DNA of 64,000 nucleotides from Aureobasidium sp. EXF-3400 (Eukaryota > Ascomycota > Dothideomycetes > Dothideales > Saccotheciaceae): assembly GCA_024195585.1 (NCBI GenBank), contig SWBL01000055.1:1-64000 (forward strand). Direction: 5' to 3'. Under the pieces are notes generated by a model that did not search any database, was not told the DNA's origin, and worked only from the letters and a program-made list of their open reading frames with translations. This document shows, piece after piece, positions 10,701 through 20,648 of the stretch (positions are counted from its first letter, which is position 1; every line of letters begins with the position of its first letter). The translations under genes were made by a program, and so were the position numbers.

Positions 10701-12034
10701 TTTTGTAGAATGGTAGAGTCTAGCTCACCGCCTGCGTTCTGTAAAAAGGCAAGCAACTTCGAAAGTCTCAAGACACTTTCCGAGTATGCAACAGGAGACA
10801 TGGGCTCGCCCGCCAGTGTGCTCGTCCTTTCATATATAGAGATGATCATGGGTATAAGATCGGGCAGAAGCCTGGAAGCTCTCGAAGCGGCTTGTTTAGC
10901 GGCAGCAGGGTCTTGCTGGCCTATAGGTGGTACGCCATCTCTGGTGATGGCGGAGGAAATGAGAGATGAAGATCTGTCGGGACCAGAATTACAGATGGCA
11001 GGAATGGGAAAATCAAAGCCGGACCAAATGAGCAGAAGCATACAAACTACAATGCTCTCCAGACCCTTGGCATACCACAGATAGTCAGAGGCAGCACGAG
11101 CCTTGTTTGTATACTCGACGAGCTCTCGCCAGGCATCGTTCCAGCGTCCAGCTAGCATATACAAATTGCCGACAACGATACCGACTCTTGCTTTGCCTTT
11201 GTTCCTTGCTCTTTCTTGGGCACTGTTGGAAGCAAAAGACTGGGTGGACATGCGATCCCTAGTTGCAATCTTGCCGCTGTCCGATCTTGTGTGTGCTCCC
11301 ATGTCGTCGAAGTTTGCAGGTGGGCCCCGAGGAGGCGGGGTTTCGGAGGGCGACATGACGGCGGAGGAATCGGCGGACGATGGTGGTCGCGGAGGATCCA
11401 TGCGTAAGGACAAAGAGCGGTCTAGCTGTGGACGAGAGGTGGGAACGCCTGGTGACTGGACACTTGGGAGAGCTTGAACGGCAGTGGCATATGTGCCCAT
11501 CTCGGAGAGTAGCTTAGCGGAGATATCGCACATGATGGTGTTCATGGTAGTTGTCTTTGTAGCATGCGAGGGTGGGACACAAATGGCCGAGTCTAGATTC
11601 CAGGTTTGCTGCTGCTCTTGTGTACAATCCATGGCGAGCAATTGAGAGACGAGTATCTTGGGATGCTGCTCAGCCAAGCTGTCTGATACCGCCTGTAGTT
11701 CGTCCTTGGGCGAAGATTCGTACTCTTTCGCATCAGCAATGCCCAGGACCATCATGTGCTCTCTGAACAAGTCGAACGGGGCCAATTGAGTATGCGACGG
11801 CGGCGGCATTGACGTCGAGAAGTTGTACAGAAGGGAACCATTTGGAAAGGCCAGAGGCGAGAAGAGGGTGTTCGCGGCTTTGGCATCTGGACTGATGTCT
11901 CCTAGTCGGACGCTGTCGTGCTGGTCTAGTCGTTGTAAGAACGAGTTGAAGCGGTGCCTCTTGATGCGACCGGCGGGCAGGACGAGCACTCGCACGCGCG
12001 CCGGCGCGATGGGCGAAAGGTGGTCGTTTGTCAT
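7796..12034 (-). CDS. TRS120: TRAPP II complex subunit Trs120 / HypA (TRAPPC9)
   Basis: Subunit of TRAPP II, the tethering complex and Rab11/Ypt31 nucleotide exchange factor at the late Golgi. The Aspergillus nidulans orthologue is hypercellular A, needed for hyphal growth. Single exon of 1412 residues, in the family's size range. The N-terminal block (ARVRVLVLPAGRIKRHRFN, ~12-30) and the following PLAFPNGSLLYNFS segment match Trs120. A Ser/Pro-rich linker (~190-270) is followed by KARVGIVVGNLYMLAGRWNDA, a TPR-like helical region. The C-terminal half contains Ig-like beta segments (for example DKVVVVGEPVELIVTLQNPY). The product is cytosolic/Golgi-associated with no signal peptide. Head-to-head with TSC2 across 604 bp. 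No breaks seen. Confidence 0.9.
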   Translation of the reverse strand: MTNDHLSPIAPARVRVLVLPAGRIKRHRFNSFLQRLDQHDSVRLGDISPDAKAANTLFSPLAFPNGSLLYNFSTSMPPPSHTQLAPFDLFREHMMVLGIADAKEYESSPKDELQAVSDSLAEQHPKILVSQLLAMDCTQEQQQTWNLDSAICVPPSHATKTTTMNTIMCDISAKLLSEMGTYATAVQALPSVQSPGVPTSRPQLDRSLSLRMDPPRPPSSADSSAVMSPSETPPPRGPPANFDDMGAHTRSDSGKIATRDRMSTQSFASNSAQERARNKGKARVGIVVGNLYMLAGRWNDAWRELVEYTNKARAASDYLWYAKGLESIVVCMLLLIWSGFDFPIPAICNSGPDRSSSLISSAITRDGVPPIGQQDPAAAKQAASRASRLLPDLIPMIISIYERTSTLAGEPMSPVAYSESVLRLSKLLAFLQNAGGELDSTILQKIASTASRSLYQPKVNAGFSGAISKHAIADMALRAYPPPSAGVPIADTIAIQSGIVSVLSMLGFERKKAVVVKEMITLLVPALVQARKVGAAEMGIHPAASLSAAFGAGVPSAEDNDEQVGLGNILRDLHSIYGARDQSHLDSKIEASEGEQENDLDVMINSTIALATKSAGTKSFGSINLKIDILRACIDFCEALPDLPGVVHFSALLLRVVGPQGTMTVHEHNRRVTMVTEEQLRLISNMARTINAADKIGLPNVRTSYWDDFLVRNVQWTDDTHKEMLRERHRSDLFDTDNKPGKSPFLYNPFVKETHKTEDKVVVVGEPVELIVTLQNPYDFEIRIEHLSLVTDGPAVEADDHPVVLGPARLQDVVITARAKEEGQIRIIGCSIRVFGCKDQVFPIHQSTWKPEFPIKMKELGLSARGSASATTQSRASKGRSTKPVLPTSAVVAAVAIQSQPSVVLDSIDLSESALMVLEGQRKTFQITLRNTSSHVTVDFLHISFDDSLTSSIHTALAAKELTKPDMYGLELELSNNPTFTWARPGGGQDMTIAPGEKATFDITVLGKPGLAAAKIMFDYAYLGKPFSEVEGRAFTRQVAVPIDITVNASIQLHRMDFSEFPADFAWTNRGLQEQGQRPRTPRSPSHPVEKGSDRFRTLLDRVGLESSNEEHCLLLLDLRNSWPNPLTVSVQVRSSSADKSWDRAYTVHEVIHPGHVARLVLFLPRLHIANPHAPIPILSQQNQRQFVVSADGPVSADLERATREHFWFREEVLKYLRGTWEEKGSDRNGNIDLRGLRLSQKMIETIRLQDVNITMSVVAATGEDENVEQTGRSNFIVRAESLLTLRTTIHNKSNATIKALLRLQPTLANQNSAETSLDLSRRLLVSGVLQQCLPLLAPHASVTAEIGICPLVSGEFEVSALVEEIALAVPEVKEIGDEAETIEDFEAGKEGLARKERRVWRGEEGCRIVVV

Positions 12035-12406
12035 GTCCTCATGATATTAGAATAGGTGCTTGTTTGTATAGGGAGCCACGCATGTGATTAAGGTGCCTGC
12101 TTGTCTTGACCAATCACGGTCCATGCTGCCCGCTGCTCTCCTCCGCTCCTTCTCCACATTCTCGAGTCAACGAGTACTTATCTCTCACGAATACCTATGA
12201 CACTCTGTCTAGCCAGAGATACCAACTATCATAATCCTTTACTTTCGCATCAGCATGACAATCATATCTTCTAGACTCTTCATAATCTCAACTCCAAAAA
12301 TACTGCTTCTCACACCGACCTTGCACGTCATCTGCCCACTCCGTATCCCATCTCCTACCAATCGCCTTTCAGCTGAAGAAGCTGTAACGTGAACAACCAC
12401 AAAGAC

Positions 12407-12487
12407 ATGGCTCTACTGAGAGGTCTGAGAGATCCTTACGAACGGAACTTTCTGGCCGCTCCGAGACCTAGGTTTAACAGAAGGTAA
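12407..12487 (+). other. Possible upstream ORF (26 codons) in the TSC2 leader
   Basis: ATG at 12407 opens a short frame beginning MALLRGLRDPYERNF and ending in TAA at 12485. A donor-like GTAACT overlaps its end, but no acceptor before 12639 restores the TSC2 frame. A translated uORF is therefore more likely than a first coding exon. Whether the transcript begins this far upstream is unknown. Confidence 0.3.
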
Positions 12488-12566
12488 CTAACCCTCGATC
12501 CAAACCAACCCCATACCGTATCACCGAAGCCCGGGCCACGTCACGTCAACGCGGCTAACGGCGGGG

Positions 12567-12584
12567 CATGAATAATTATTCATG
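12567..12584. promoter_or_regulatory. Perfect 18-bp palindrome upstream of TSC2
   Basis: CATGAATAATTATTCATG is its own reverse complement and ends 54 bp before the TSC2 ATG. It contains two ATTATTCAT-like half-sites and resembles a site for a dimeric DNA-binding protein. It could also form a small hairpin in the leader RNA. Function is inference. Confidence 0.45.
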
Positions 12585-12638
12585 TCCTCTGGAGATCATC
12601 TACTCGAGTAGCTGAATGCTTCATCCTCCACCCTAGAT

Positions 12639-15600
12639 ATGCCTATGCTAAGCAAGATATACAGTGCATCATCCAAAGTCTCCATCCCGGTATCACTGGC
12701 CTCATCAAAAGCTGAGAAACCCCACTACCACCTCAAAAACTTGCTACGAGAATTAGATTCCGATGATCCGGAAAAAGACCTGGTCCAGCTTCAGCAGAGG
12801 ATATGCGACACAATAGACGATTTTCCAGTTCCCGATGTCGAGAAAGTCTTTCGTTCTGCTGAAAAACTTCTTCGTGAACAAGATCTTATCAAAACCGACC
12901 TTGGCTTGGGCATCATCGCAAAACTCGCTTTCAAACCCGAGTGCACGCCCGCAAACCGCCTACATTTCTTTTACACTTTATATCACGATGGGACCACAAA
13001 TCGCTATACAGATTTCCCGTCCTATCTTCTGTCCATACTCACTGATAATGGCCGTCAACTCGAAGGCTTCGAGCCTTTATTAGCAGGCTTGATACCTGCT
13101 CTTTTGCACGAAGTCGACTTTGAGTTTGCCTCAAAAGACACTAAGAGACTAGAGGCTCGGGAAACTGGCCTATCTGTCTCGACTTCACTTGACCTTCTTA
13201 ACAACCTCGTCAAATATAATGCTAGATTCTTCAGCGATTCCGACATAACGTCATTGATCAAAGGCATGTTCGATCTGCGGTCTCGACTAGCCTTTGATGA
13301 TCCTGAGAGGATATGCGATATTCTGGGCACCCTGATAATTTATACGCACATTCCGAAAGACGCAGTTGCGATTGCTACAAGGACTCTTTGTTTCATGAGA
13401 GAACGAAAGAGCCTTGAAGAAAAGACAAGCAAAACCTTTTCGTATTTTATGAATACCCATTTGAAAGACGAGACCATCGAAAGTCTTCTTCGCAGGTTCG
13501 AAGACAACGACACATGTCCCGTAGAAGCCGCCGGAGCTGCTGATCTGCTCGAATTGTCATTGACAAATGCAACAACACGACATTCGATCGACCTGGACAT
13601 CAACCGTCTGATGGACGCACTGGCAAGGTCTGTACCGGAAGAAACGGCTTCAGCATACGCCAGGCTGCGCCTTGAACTGCTCAAGGTTCTTGTCCAAGAT
13701 GGAGAAATGCAACAGAAACTCCTTGCAGCTCCAGATTGGATACACATACAAGAAGCCATCGTTCAGAATGCTAAAGCTCCTCTCGAAACTCTTGCAGTCG
13801 GAATGGACAACGAGGATGGCAGTCTTCAGCGTTTCATGAAGGACCGCGAAACCAGGAGGGAAACGGTTCGTGCTATCGTAACATGTCTCGAACATCTTGA
13901 TGGCATCAGTCTCCAACAGTCAAGGACACTGCGCCGGACTGCTCTCTATGTGGCACCCTGGTTGACAGAACAACAGTCCATGAAGTTGATTTCTGCGTAT
14001 CAACCGTCCTCATTCCGCATCTCAATCGGCAATTGGCTGGGTGAAATCAAAGAGCTCGCCAATCATTTCATCTTCAACACTGCTTGTCATCTTACACTTC
14101 GTCAAAAAGCCCTGAGAGTCATCAAATCCGCCTGGCGAACAGCTCAACAACTCGGCGAAGAAGAGGCCACCAACACATGTCGCGATCTGATCGTGAATGC
14201 TCTGGACAACGAGACTAACTATGCATTCAGAGGCAACCTGGTACATGTTTTGCTCCATTTCACTATGGGAGTGAGTGATACAGTCTTTTATCGGACGTTG
14301 GAGGTGTTTGTCAAGTCTGCGCGGACAGGCTGTTTTCATGAGCTCATCGAGACACCATTCTTTGCTGAGCCGGAAGTCGCTCAAAGTTCAAGTCCTGAGA
14401 ATGATTCACAGAATCAGCCACAAGACGAAGAACTACCTTCTATCCTTCCTGATGCTGGACTGGTGGCTTTGTTGATGAGAAGCAGCGTCGATCAGCTGGA
14501 ACGATCACGAAGAGTGTACGACGAGATGCTCCAACTAATCACGATACCTGAACGACCTGCTGAAGCTACTGTCATGTTGCTCAGAGGCCTGTTCCGTATT
14601 CGAAGTGATCTGGATCACCATATCTTCTTCCTTGCAAATTCGGAAGGCGAGAGTCTTGCAAAGGTGCTTCACAGAAACTCAGACTCTCCCTTCTTGCAAT
14701 CCCGCAGATCTTCTCTACAGTCAGGAGTATCCATCATGCCACCTGTTTGGAAGTATGGTGACATTCACGGATTACCCGAGTCTCCTCCAACGACAGTAAG
14801 CGCTGTACTTCGATCAGAATCAAAACCTGTTGATGGTGTAGACTGCAGTCTTGACATGAGATCTTGGCTCGAGATCATCATCCAGTTGTTGGACTCTGCT
14901 AGCTGTGACTGGGAAGTATACAGCTACATCATCGTTCACGTCGGCCCTCAAGTCTCGAACCAGTCGTTGTTTGCGGAAAACATCTACGAGATCAGGTTAC
15001 TGAGAAATCTGGTTTGTAACAAGATACAGTCTCAAACGATATTCAGACCACCAGAGACCTCAAATCTACGACAAGGCGACGTGGCTTTGTGTCTGTACCA
15101 CATTCTCACGACCTGTATCGGATACCATTGGCGCCTCCCCCGAAAGGAGAACGTTGACACGGTCACTACTCTTGTCAAAGGTCTGACGCTATGGGATCGC
15201 ACAACTATAGCTTGCGTCAACGCGCTAACCTTGAGTTGTTACGAATTGCCGGTATCATTGAGTCGAGATCTCGTCCGTATTGTGGCGCAGATGTCCACCA
15301 TTGTAACCAAGTCAGGCTCGGCAATTCATGTACTTGAGTTCCTCGCGGGATTGTCTCGTATCGATGAGTTGGTCAATCAGTTTCATGGTGATGAGATCAA
15401 AACGGTCTTTGGTGTATGCACTAGTTACATTGACTATGCCAGAGGCAAGAAGTTCGATGAACAGAACCGCGCAAGACCAACGGGACCACCTGCTCGAAAC
15501 GCCTCGATCGTGGAAAGCAATCACCGCCCTTCCACTGAAGATATTCCTCAATATGTCTTTGCGCTCAGTTATCATGTCCTCACTTTCTGGTTCCTTGCCC

Positions 15601-16772
15601 TGAATAAAGAGGATCAGAAGAGGCATTTCCCTTGGATGGAGCAGAGATTGCTCTCCCCCGACCAATCCGGGCAGGTGCTTGATGAAGCCATCGTCACTGT
15701 TGACCATATCTGGCGAGTTACAGAAGGCAAGGATGTTGTGAAACCACTCCCTCTGGAACTTAGTACGACGAGCGACTCATCAGCAGACCCAATCACGCAA
15801 ACATGGGCCTCGGAATACTGTATCCTGACAATAAAGTGCCACCTCGATAACGGACTCGTCGAAATTATGGAACGAAGGAGTTCCGGTACGGACGAGAGCC
15901 ATTTTGTCTATGCTGGCTCAGAACCCCTAACTCCAGACTTGATATACCAAGAACGTTTTGCCACAACCATCAACGGCAACTTCAAGAGCGACTTGGAAGT
16001 TGTCATTCTACCCACCAACGACGCCACTCGTCGCGCCCTCGGAATCTTCGACCGCATCTCCCCCATAGATTTCTTCAAAGCCGGCGTCATCTACATTGGC
16101 GAGAACCAAACCCATGAAAGCGAGATCTTAGCCAATGTCTCAGGCTCTCCCGACTACAATCTCTTCATCTCCGGCCTAGGAACACGGGTCTCCCTCGCCA
16201 ACAACCGCGAAAACATGGCTGGACTTGACACCTCCGAGGGCATGTTTGACGGCAGAAGCACACTAAGGCACTCAGACACAATCACCACCCTAAACTACCA
16301 CGTCACCACCATGATGCCCACAAACCGCGACACAGACCCTCAATGCACGCGCAAAAAATCCCACATCGGAAACGACTACGTCAACATCATCTTCAACAAC
16401 TCCGGTCTCGAATTCGACTTTGACACCTTCCCCTCCGCCTTCAACTACGTATATATTGTCGTAGTGCCAGAAGCCCGGCAAACCTTTATCCAAACCCGCA
16501 CGAGGCTGCACAATGCAGGTTGGTTTGAAGACTCGTGGTTTAAAGTTAGGGTACTCACGCGTCATGATTTCCCGGACATTTCGTCTGCGGCGGAGACGGT
16601 GGTGGTTAGTGGAGCTGCTTTGAGTGCGTATGTGAGAAATTTGGCGCTCAATGCGGAGGAGTTTTGTAGGGTTTGGGGGAATAGGGGGATGGGGGAGTTG
16701 CCGAGTACGTGGAGGAGTAGGTTGCAGCAGATACGTATGTTGAGGGAGAGGAATGTGCCTAAGAAGGAGTAG
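12639..16772 (+). CDS. TSC2: Tuberin (TSC2), Rheb GTPase-activating protein
   Basis: GAP for the small GTPase Rheb and thus a negative regulator of TORC1 and nutrient uptake. Single exon of 1377 residues. The N-terminal two thirds is an alpha-solenoid of the tuberin type. The Rap-GAP domain lies at about 1110-1340. Its asparagine-thumb helix HIGNDYVNIIFNNSG begins at residue 1242, so the catalytic Asn is present. FDTFPSAFNYVYIVVVPE and the C-terminal ETVVVSGAALSAYVRNLAL helices follow. Fungal tuberins are shorter than the human ~1800 residues, so the length is normal. An in-frame TAG lies upstream of this ATG, which supports the start; ATG at 12645 is an alternative. Divergent from TRS120. 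Confidence 0.88.
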   Translation: MPMLSKIYSASSKVSIPVSLASSKAEKPHYHLKNLLRELDSDDPEKDLVQLQQRICDTIDDFPVPDVEKVFRSAEKLLREQDLIKTDLGLGIIAKLAFKPECTPANRLHFFYTLYHDGTTNRYTDFPSYLLSILTDNGRQLEGFEPLLAGLIPALLHEVDFEFASKDTKRLEARETGLSVSTSLDLLNNLVKYNARFFSDSDITSLIKGMFDLRSRLAFDDPERICDILGTLIIYTHIPKDAVAIATRTLCFMRERKSLEEKTSKTFSYFMNTHLKDETIESLLRRFEDNDTCPVEAAGAADLLELSLTNATTRHSIDLDINRLMDALARSVPEETASAYARLRLELLKVLVQDGEMQQKLLAAPDWIHIQEAIVQNAKAPLETLAVGMDNEDGSLQRFMKDRETRRETVRAIVTCLEHLDGISLQQSRTLRRTALYVAPWLTEQQSMKLISAYQPSSFRISIGNWLGEIKELANHFIFNTACHLTLRQKALRVIKSAWRTAQQLGEEEATNTCRDLIVNALDNETNYAFRGNLVHVLLHFTMGVSDTVFYRTLEVFVKSARTGCFHELIETPFFAEPEVAQSSSPENDSQNQPQDEELPSILPDAGLVALLMRSSVDQLERSRRVYDEMLQLITIPERPAEATVMLLRGLFRIRSDLDHHIFFLANSEGESLAKVLHRNSDSPFLQSRRSSLQSGVSIMPPVWKYGDIHGLPESPPTTVSAVLRSESKPVDGVDCSLDMRSWLEIIIQLLDSASCDWEVYSYIIVHVGPQVSNQSLFAENIYEIRLLRNLVCNKIQSQTIFRPPETSNLRQGDVALCLYHILTTCIGYHWRLPRKENVDTVTTLVKGLTLWDRTTIACVNALTLSCYELPVSLSRDLVRIVAQMSTIVTKSGSAIHVLEFLAGLSRIDELVNQFHGDEIKTVFGVCTSYIDYARGKKFDEQNRARPTGPPARNASIVESNHRPSTEDIPQYVFALSYHVLTFWFLALNKEDQKRHFPWMEQRLLSPDQSGQVLDEAIVTVDHIWRVTEGKDVVKPLPLELSTTSDSSADPITQTWASEYCILTIKCHLDNGLVEIMERRSSGTDESHFVYAGSEPLTPDLIYQERFATTINGNFKSDLEVVILPTNDATRRALGIFDRISPIDFFKAGVIYIGENQTHESEILANVSGSPDYNLFISGLGTRVSLANNRENMAGLDTSEGMFDGRSTLRHSDTITTLNYHVTTMMPTNRDTDPQCTRKKSHIGNDYVNIIFNNSGLEFDFDTFPSAFNYVYIVVVPEARQTFIQTRTRLHNAGWFEDSWFKVRVLTRHDFPDISSAAETVVVSGAALSAYVRNLALNAEEFCRVWGNRGMGELPSTWRSRLQQIRMLRERNVPKKE

Positions 16773-18912
16773 TACTGAGATGTGTTTCTCACTAGAGGTG
16801 TAGTTGTTAAAAGTATGAGGGGTAGTGATTGTTGATAACACATATTCTATTGTTCCCTCTCTAGATTCTTGTGGTAGTATGGTCTTTTGTCTCTCATAAT
16901 CTGCCGCTCCTGTCCTGGAGGTGCAAGGCAAGAAAAAATGCACGACACTTCTTTCATACCGAGACATGTGCTTTGATCTTGTCCCATCAGACATGGATTT
17001 CACTCATAGAGTACAGAACGGCAGAGTCTTCTATGCACGAGCGAGTCTGTCTTGATACATAGCTTTGCATAAACGTGACTCGACAGGCTATTGCGGTTAT
17101 CTCCTAGCTATAGACTCGTACTGTCTGCCACTTCAAGCCAAGGGCGGGTGAAAGAGATAAAAACGATATTTTCAAAACACTGGTATGGTTGTAGTGCATG
17201 GGATTTTGTCCCAAATACATATTAATTGAGTCTTGGTCTTTGGTTTTTTGCTTGTTCTTACTTCTGATGAATGTCTCATGTATGTTAGTATTGACTTACA
17301 AATGTCGAGTTCGACTTTTCTTGGTTCTCTGCGCGGCACAGGAGAGTGATCGAAAGAAGACAACCACGGCTAAGAGTCTTTGAGATGATGTAGCGCCGAC
17401 TCATCGCCTACAGACGGTGTTGGAAGATAGGTATTGTTCTCAGAAATTCCAAAACTTTGATTGCGCGACGAGTGCACGAATCACGCCGGTAGTCAAGCCA
17501 CCATCATGGCAGTCTCCTCGGATCTGAGATTATGCTTACTGGTATGTCCTTGGCACTCTTCATCTTAGATTGAGAGAGTGCTCTCGTGGTCAATGTCTCT
17601 GCTCGCATGTCTTTCTTACTTTCGTGACCTTTATGGTCATTGGACAATGCGTCTTGTCATACTTCAAAGTGTCTGCGTACTTTTCCGCAATCTGCAAGGT
17701 CGTCTTCTGGAAGTCGTGCAGTCTGTTCTGCGTTGCGGATTGCCTGCGCTACTGGTCAAGCCAGTGCAGCACGACAAACAGCCATTTCTACTTCCTTACT
17801 CTGTGAGGGCATTGCAGAAGCGCCATTGCGGATTGTAATCTGTCACTGGAAACGCCCAATCTGCGTACAGTCTGACCAGAGAAGACCAAGACATGGATGG
17901 TCGCGCAACAAGAGACGGTACATAATCGCGCAATCGAAGTCGCACCAGAGATGCAGGCTCCCGAAACGTGATACCAGATCTCCAGAGCATTACCTGGTTA
18001 TGAGGAAAGCTGGTGTTCTGCGGGAGGGTCTGTAGACTTCCGTTCCCACATGCAACAGAGCGATGCGACGAGTCGTGTTGATACGTATTTACTGGACCAG
18101 GTGGTTGGGTGTGAGTCGTACTCGGTGTTCGGGCCGCTGATTTTCAGCTTTCGATGGGTTGGATTTTGTTTGCGAGCTTTCCCGATTCTCTTGAATTGTG
18201 CTTCTGTGACCTGAGAGAGCTATCAGTCACAGATGGCGGCTTTGAATGTCGTTGGATAGGGTGGTAATTCCTCCAACGAAGGCGGTAGCAGGTCCAAGCC
18301 GAGGCTGCAAATTCGACCAGCTTCACGGGATCGTGCCTTTGACATGGCATGCAGTTACCTACTCCGTAAGCATGTACCGTATACAGATACCCAAACAACT
18401 TTCACCGGCAACTGACTACGGCAGACATGAGACTGTGAAGTCGCACGAACTGCACGCCATATGTTCAACATTGGCTTTCATGCACCACCAATGATGGATC
18501 GACTGCGGGAACCCGTAAAATTGTCCTTGTTGAGGTTTCCTGCGCAGGAACGCTGCATCTCGTCCTGCTTGGCGCTTGGAATGTTCCTGAGACTATTACC
18601 ACTGAGTACGCGGATACAGCGGCTTGCTAGAAGTGAGAGATCATCTTCAATCGGCCGAAAGCTCGGTGGACTGGCGGAACGATGGCGTTCTTGCCTGGCA
18701 TGGTGTGTGCGTGCGTGAGAGAGGGCAGGAGCGGGAAGGTGAGGTGTCGCATGGCATGGCCAGGGTCATATATATCACCCATAAACCTCATAGCCCCGTT
18801 ACCACTCTTCCGGTGTCACCACTCGTCGGCTGTCTGTTATTTGCCGCCTTTCAAGGGATTCCCGCATCTCTTTTCTTTTTGCTACCTTTTCGTACCGATA
18901 CATGAAAGCGCC
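16773..18912. other. Long gene-poor stretch (about 2.1 kb)
   Basis: Between TSC2 and the MFS transporter I find only short overlapping ORFs in several frames (for example 17578-17838 and 17640-18035). None has recognisable domains or sensible splice continuity. The base composition is close to that of the flanks, without simple repeats or transposon ends that I can see. It may hold decayed coding sequence, a long non-coding RNA, or only regulatory DNA for the transporter. Confidence 0.5.
18768..18775 (+). promoter_or_regulatory. TATA-like element of the MFS gene
   Basis: ATATATAT lies 138 bp before the transporter ATG, a plausible core-promoter position with a leader of about 80-100 nt. Position and sequence are seen; use is inferred. 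Confidence 0.35.
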
Positions 18913-20648
18913 ATGGCAGAGATTTTGACACCACCTCTTTCTGTCGGAGACGAGAAGGCTTGCAAGTCGTCCTTGGAGAATTCCCAGAATGATTCACTGG
19001 AATCGATAGAAAGGATCAGAGAGATCGACCCTGATATTGAAAGAAGAGTTGTGCGCAAGTGTGACTGGTGGGTTGTACCTGCTCCAACAGTCATGTTCAT
19101 GCTCTCTTTCATTGATCGGTGAGTTCAATCATGTCGACGGAAGGAGCATATCTGACAATGACACCAGCGTCAACATCGCAAATGCCAGGATTGAAGGTAT
19201 GCTGACAGACCTCCATATGGTCAAGCACGACTACAACATCGCCCTCTTTATCGTCTTCATCCCGTTCATCCTCTGTGAGACTCCAAGCAACATGATCCTG
19301 AAGCGCATCGCCCCTCGCGTCTGGTTGAGCTTCTTGCTATTCGGTTGCGGACTCATGGCCATCTGTCAGGGTGTTACCAAGTCTTTTAGTGGTTTGGTCA
19401 TCTGTCGTTTCATCCTCGGGATTTTTGAAGCTGGCATCTCTCCTGGAAGTATCCTTCTCATCACGATGTACTATCGCCGCGAAGAGCTACCTCGCAGAAT
19501 ATGCTGGTGGTATATGTCTGGAACCATAGCAGGGGCTTTCGGTGGGTTGCTTGCGTACGCTTTAGCAAACATGTGAGTGCCAGTAAGCATGTTGTTTGTG
19601 TACGCTAATACCAGTCAGGAGTGGTGTCAGAGGATATGGCGGATGGAGATGGTAAGTCTACCCATCCATGAATTGTCTGCAAACCAGCTAACACCCTTCC
19701 TGGATCTTCATTATCGAGGGATGTGTCACAGTCGTCATGAGCATCATCATGTATTGGTGGCTTGCGGACTGGCCAGCAGAATGTCGCTTTCTGACTCCAG
19801 ATGAGCACAAGGTGCTGATGTGGCGTTTGATGGATGACAGTGAGAGCGACGCCAAGATGGATCGCGTGAACTGGTCGAGGTGTGCAAGAGACTGGAAAGT
19901 CTGGGTCGCGTAGGTCCTCCAATTCGTGTCTGGTATACAGTGGCTGATGACCACGGACAGGACCGCAATGTACTTTGGCATTGTAGCTCTCAACTACTCG
20001 ACCAACAACTTCAACCCCACTCTTCTGAAGGAGCTTGGCTACACTTCTGCGGCAGCTCAGGTAGGTTGTCCTGGAGATTCACAGATGCTGAGCTAACACG
20101 ACCAGATCCACTCGATTCCTCTATATGTTGTCGCCAGTGCTTTCTGTCTTGGATCTTGCTATCTGTCGGCATACATCAACAATCGATTTTGGCCCTTGCA
20201 GTTCGGAGTGCTCCTTGGCAGCGCTGGCTTCATCGTGCTTCTCGCCCAGAAATCACCTGCGATTGGGCCTGGTGTCGCATACATGGCGCTCTTCTTCATC
20301 ACCAGCGCCGGGTACATTGTTCAGCCTATGGTCGTATCGTGGGTCATGAACAACGCCTCTGGGCATTATAAAAGAGCATTCACCTCGGGGACCATGATCG
20401 GCTTGGGAAACGCTGGCGGCCTGGTATCGAGCAACGTCTTTTTCCAGGAAGAATCGCCATACTATCCAACTGGATACGGGACATCGTTGGCATTGCTGAT
20501 ACTAACAGGCATCGCAGCGGTGGTGTTTTACTTCGGACTCAAGCGGGAAAATGCCAAAAGAGATGCTGGCGAACGTGACGATCGGCTTCAGCTGTCAGAT
20601 GTTGACAACCTTGGAGATGACCATCCGTCTTTCCGCTTCAGCTTCTAA
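18913..20648 (+). CDS. MFS transporter, anion:cation symporter (Dal5/allantoate permease) family
   Basis: Twelve-helix plasma-membrane carrier of the ACS family, whose fungal members import allantoate, nicotinate, pantothenate, biotin or tricarballylate-like anions; the substrate cannot be told here. Exons 18913-19118, 19168-19572, 19619-19651, 19703-19909, 19961-20060 and 20106-20648 give 497 residues, the usual size. Signatures are FIDRVNIANAR after helix 1, FIPFILCETPSNMILKR, and RFILGIFEAGISPGSILLI, all typical of Dal5-like carriers. The third intron (19652-19702) starts GTAAGT and has a GCTAAC branch-like site but must end in TG rather than AG to keep the conserved GWRWIFIIEG frame. This could be a rare acceptor, a mutation that damages the gene, or a base error. 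All other junctions are GT-AG. Confidence 0.82.

Larger units (their letters stand above)
12035..12638. other. Divergent promoter region TRS120 / TSC2
   Basis: The 604-bp spacer carries both upstream regions. It holds a small ORF at 12407-12487 and a perfect palindrome at 12567-12584, both listed separately. Confidence 0.6.

Noticed and set aside
12407..12639. First coding exon of TSC2 at 12407 joined to 12639
   Set aside because: Available donors are phase 1 or 2, while the acceptors give stop codons or the wrong frame.
16290..17003. 237-codon minus-strand ORF
   Set aside because: Antisense to the TSC2 Rap-GAP region with no independent features.
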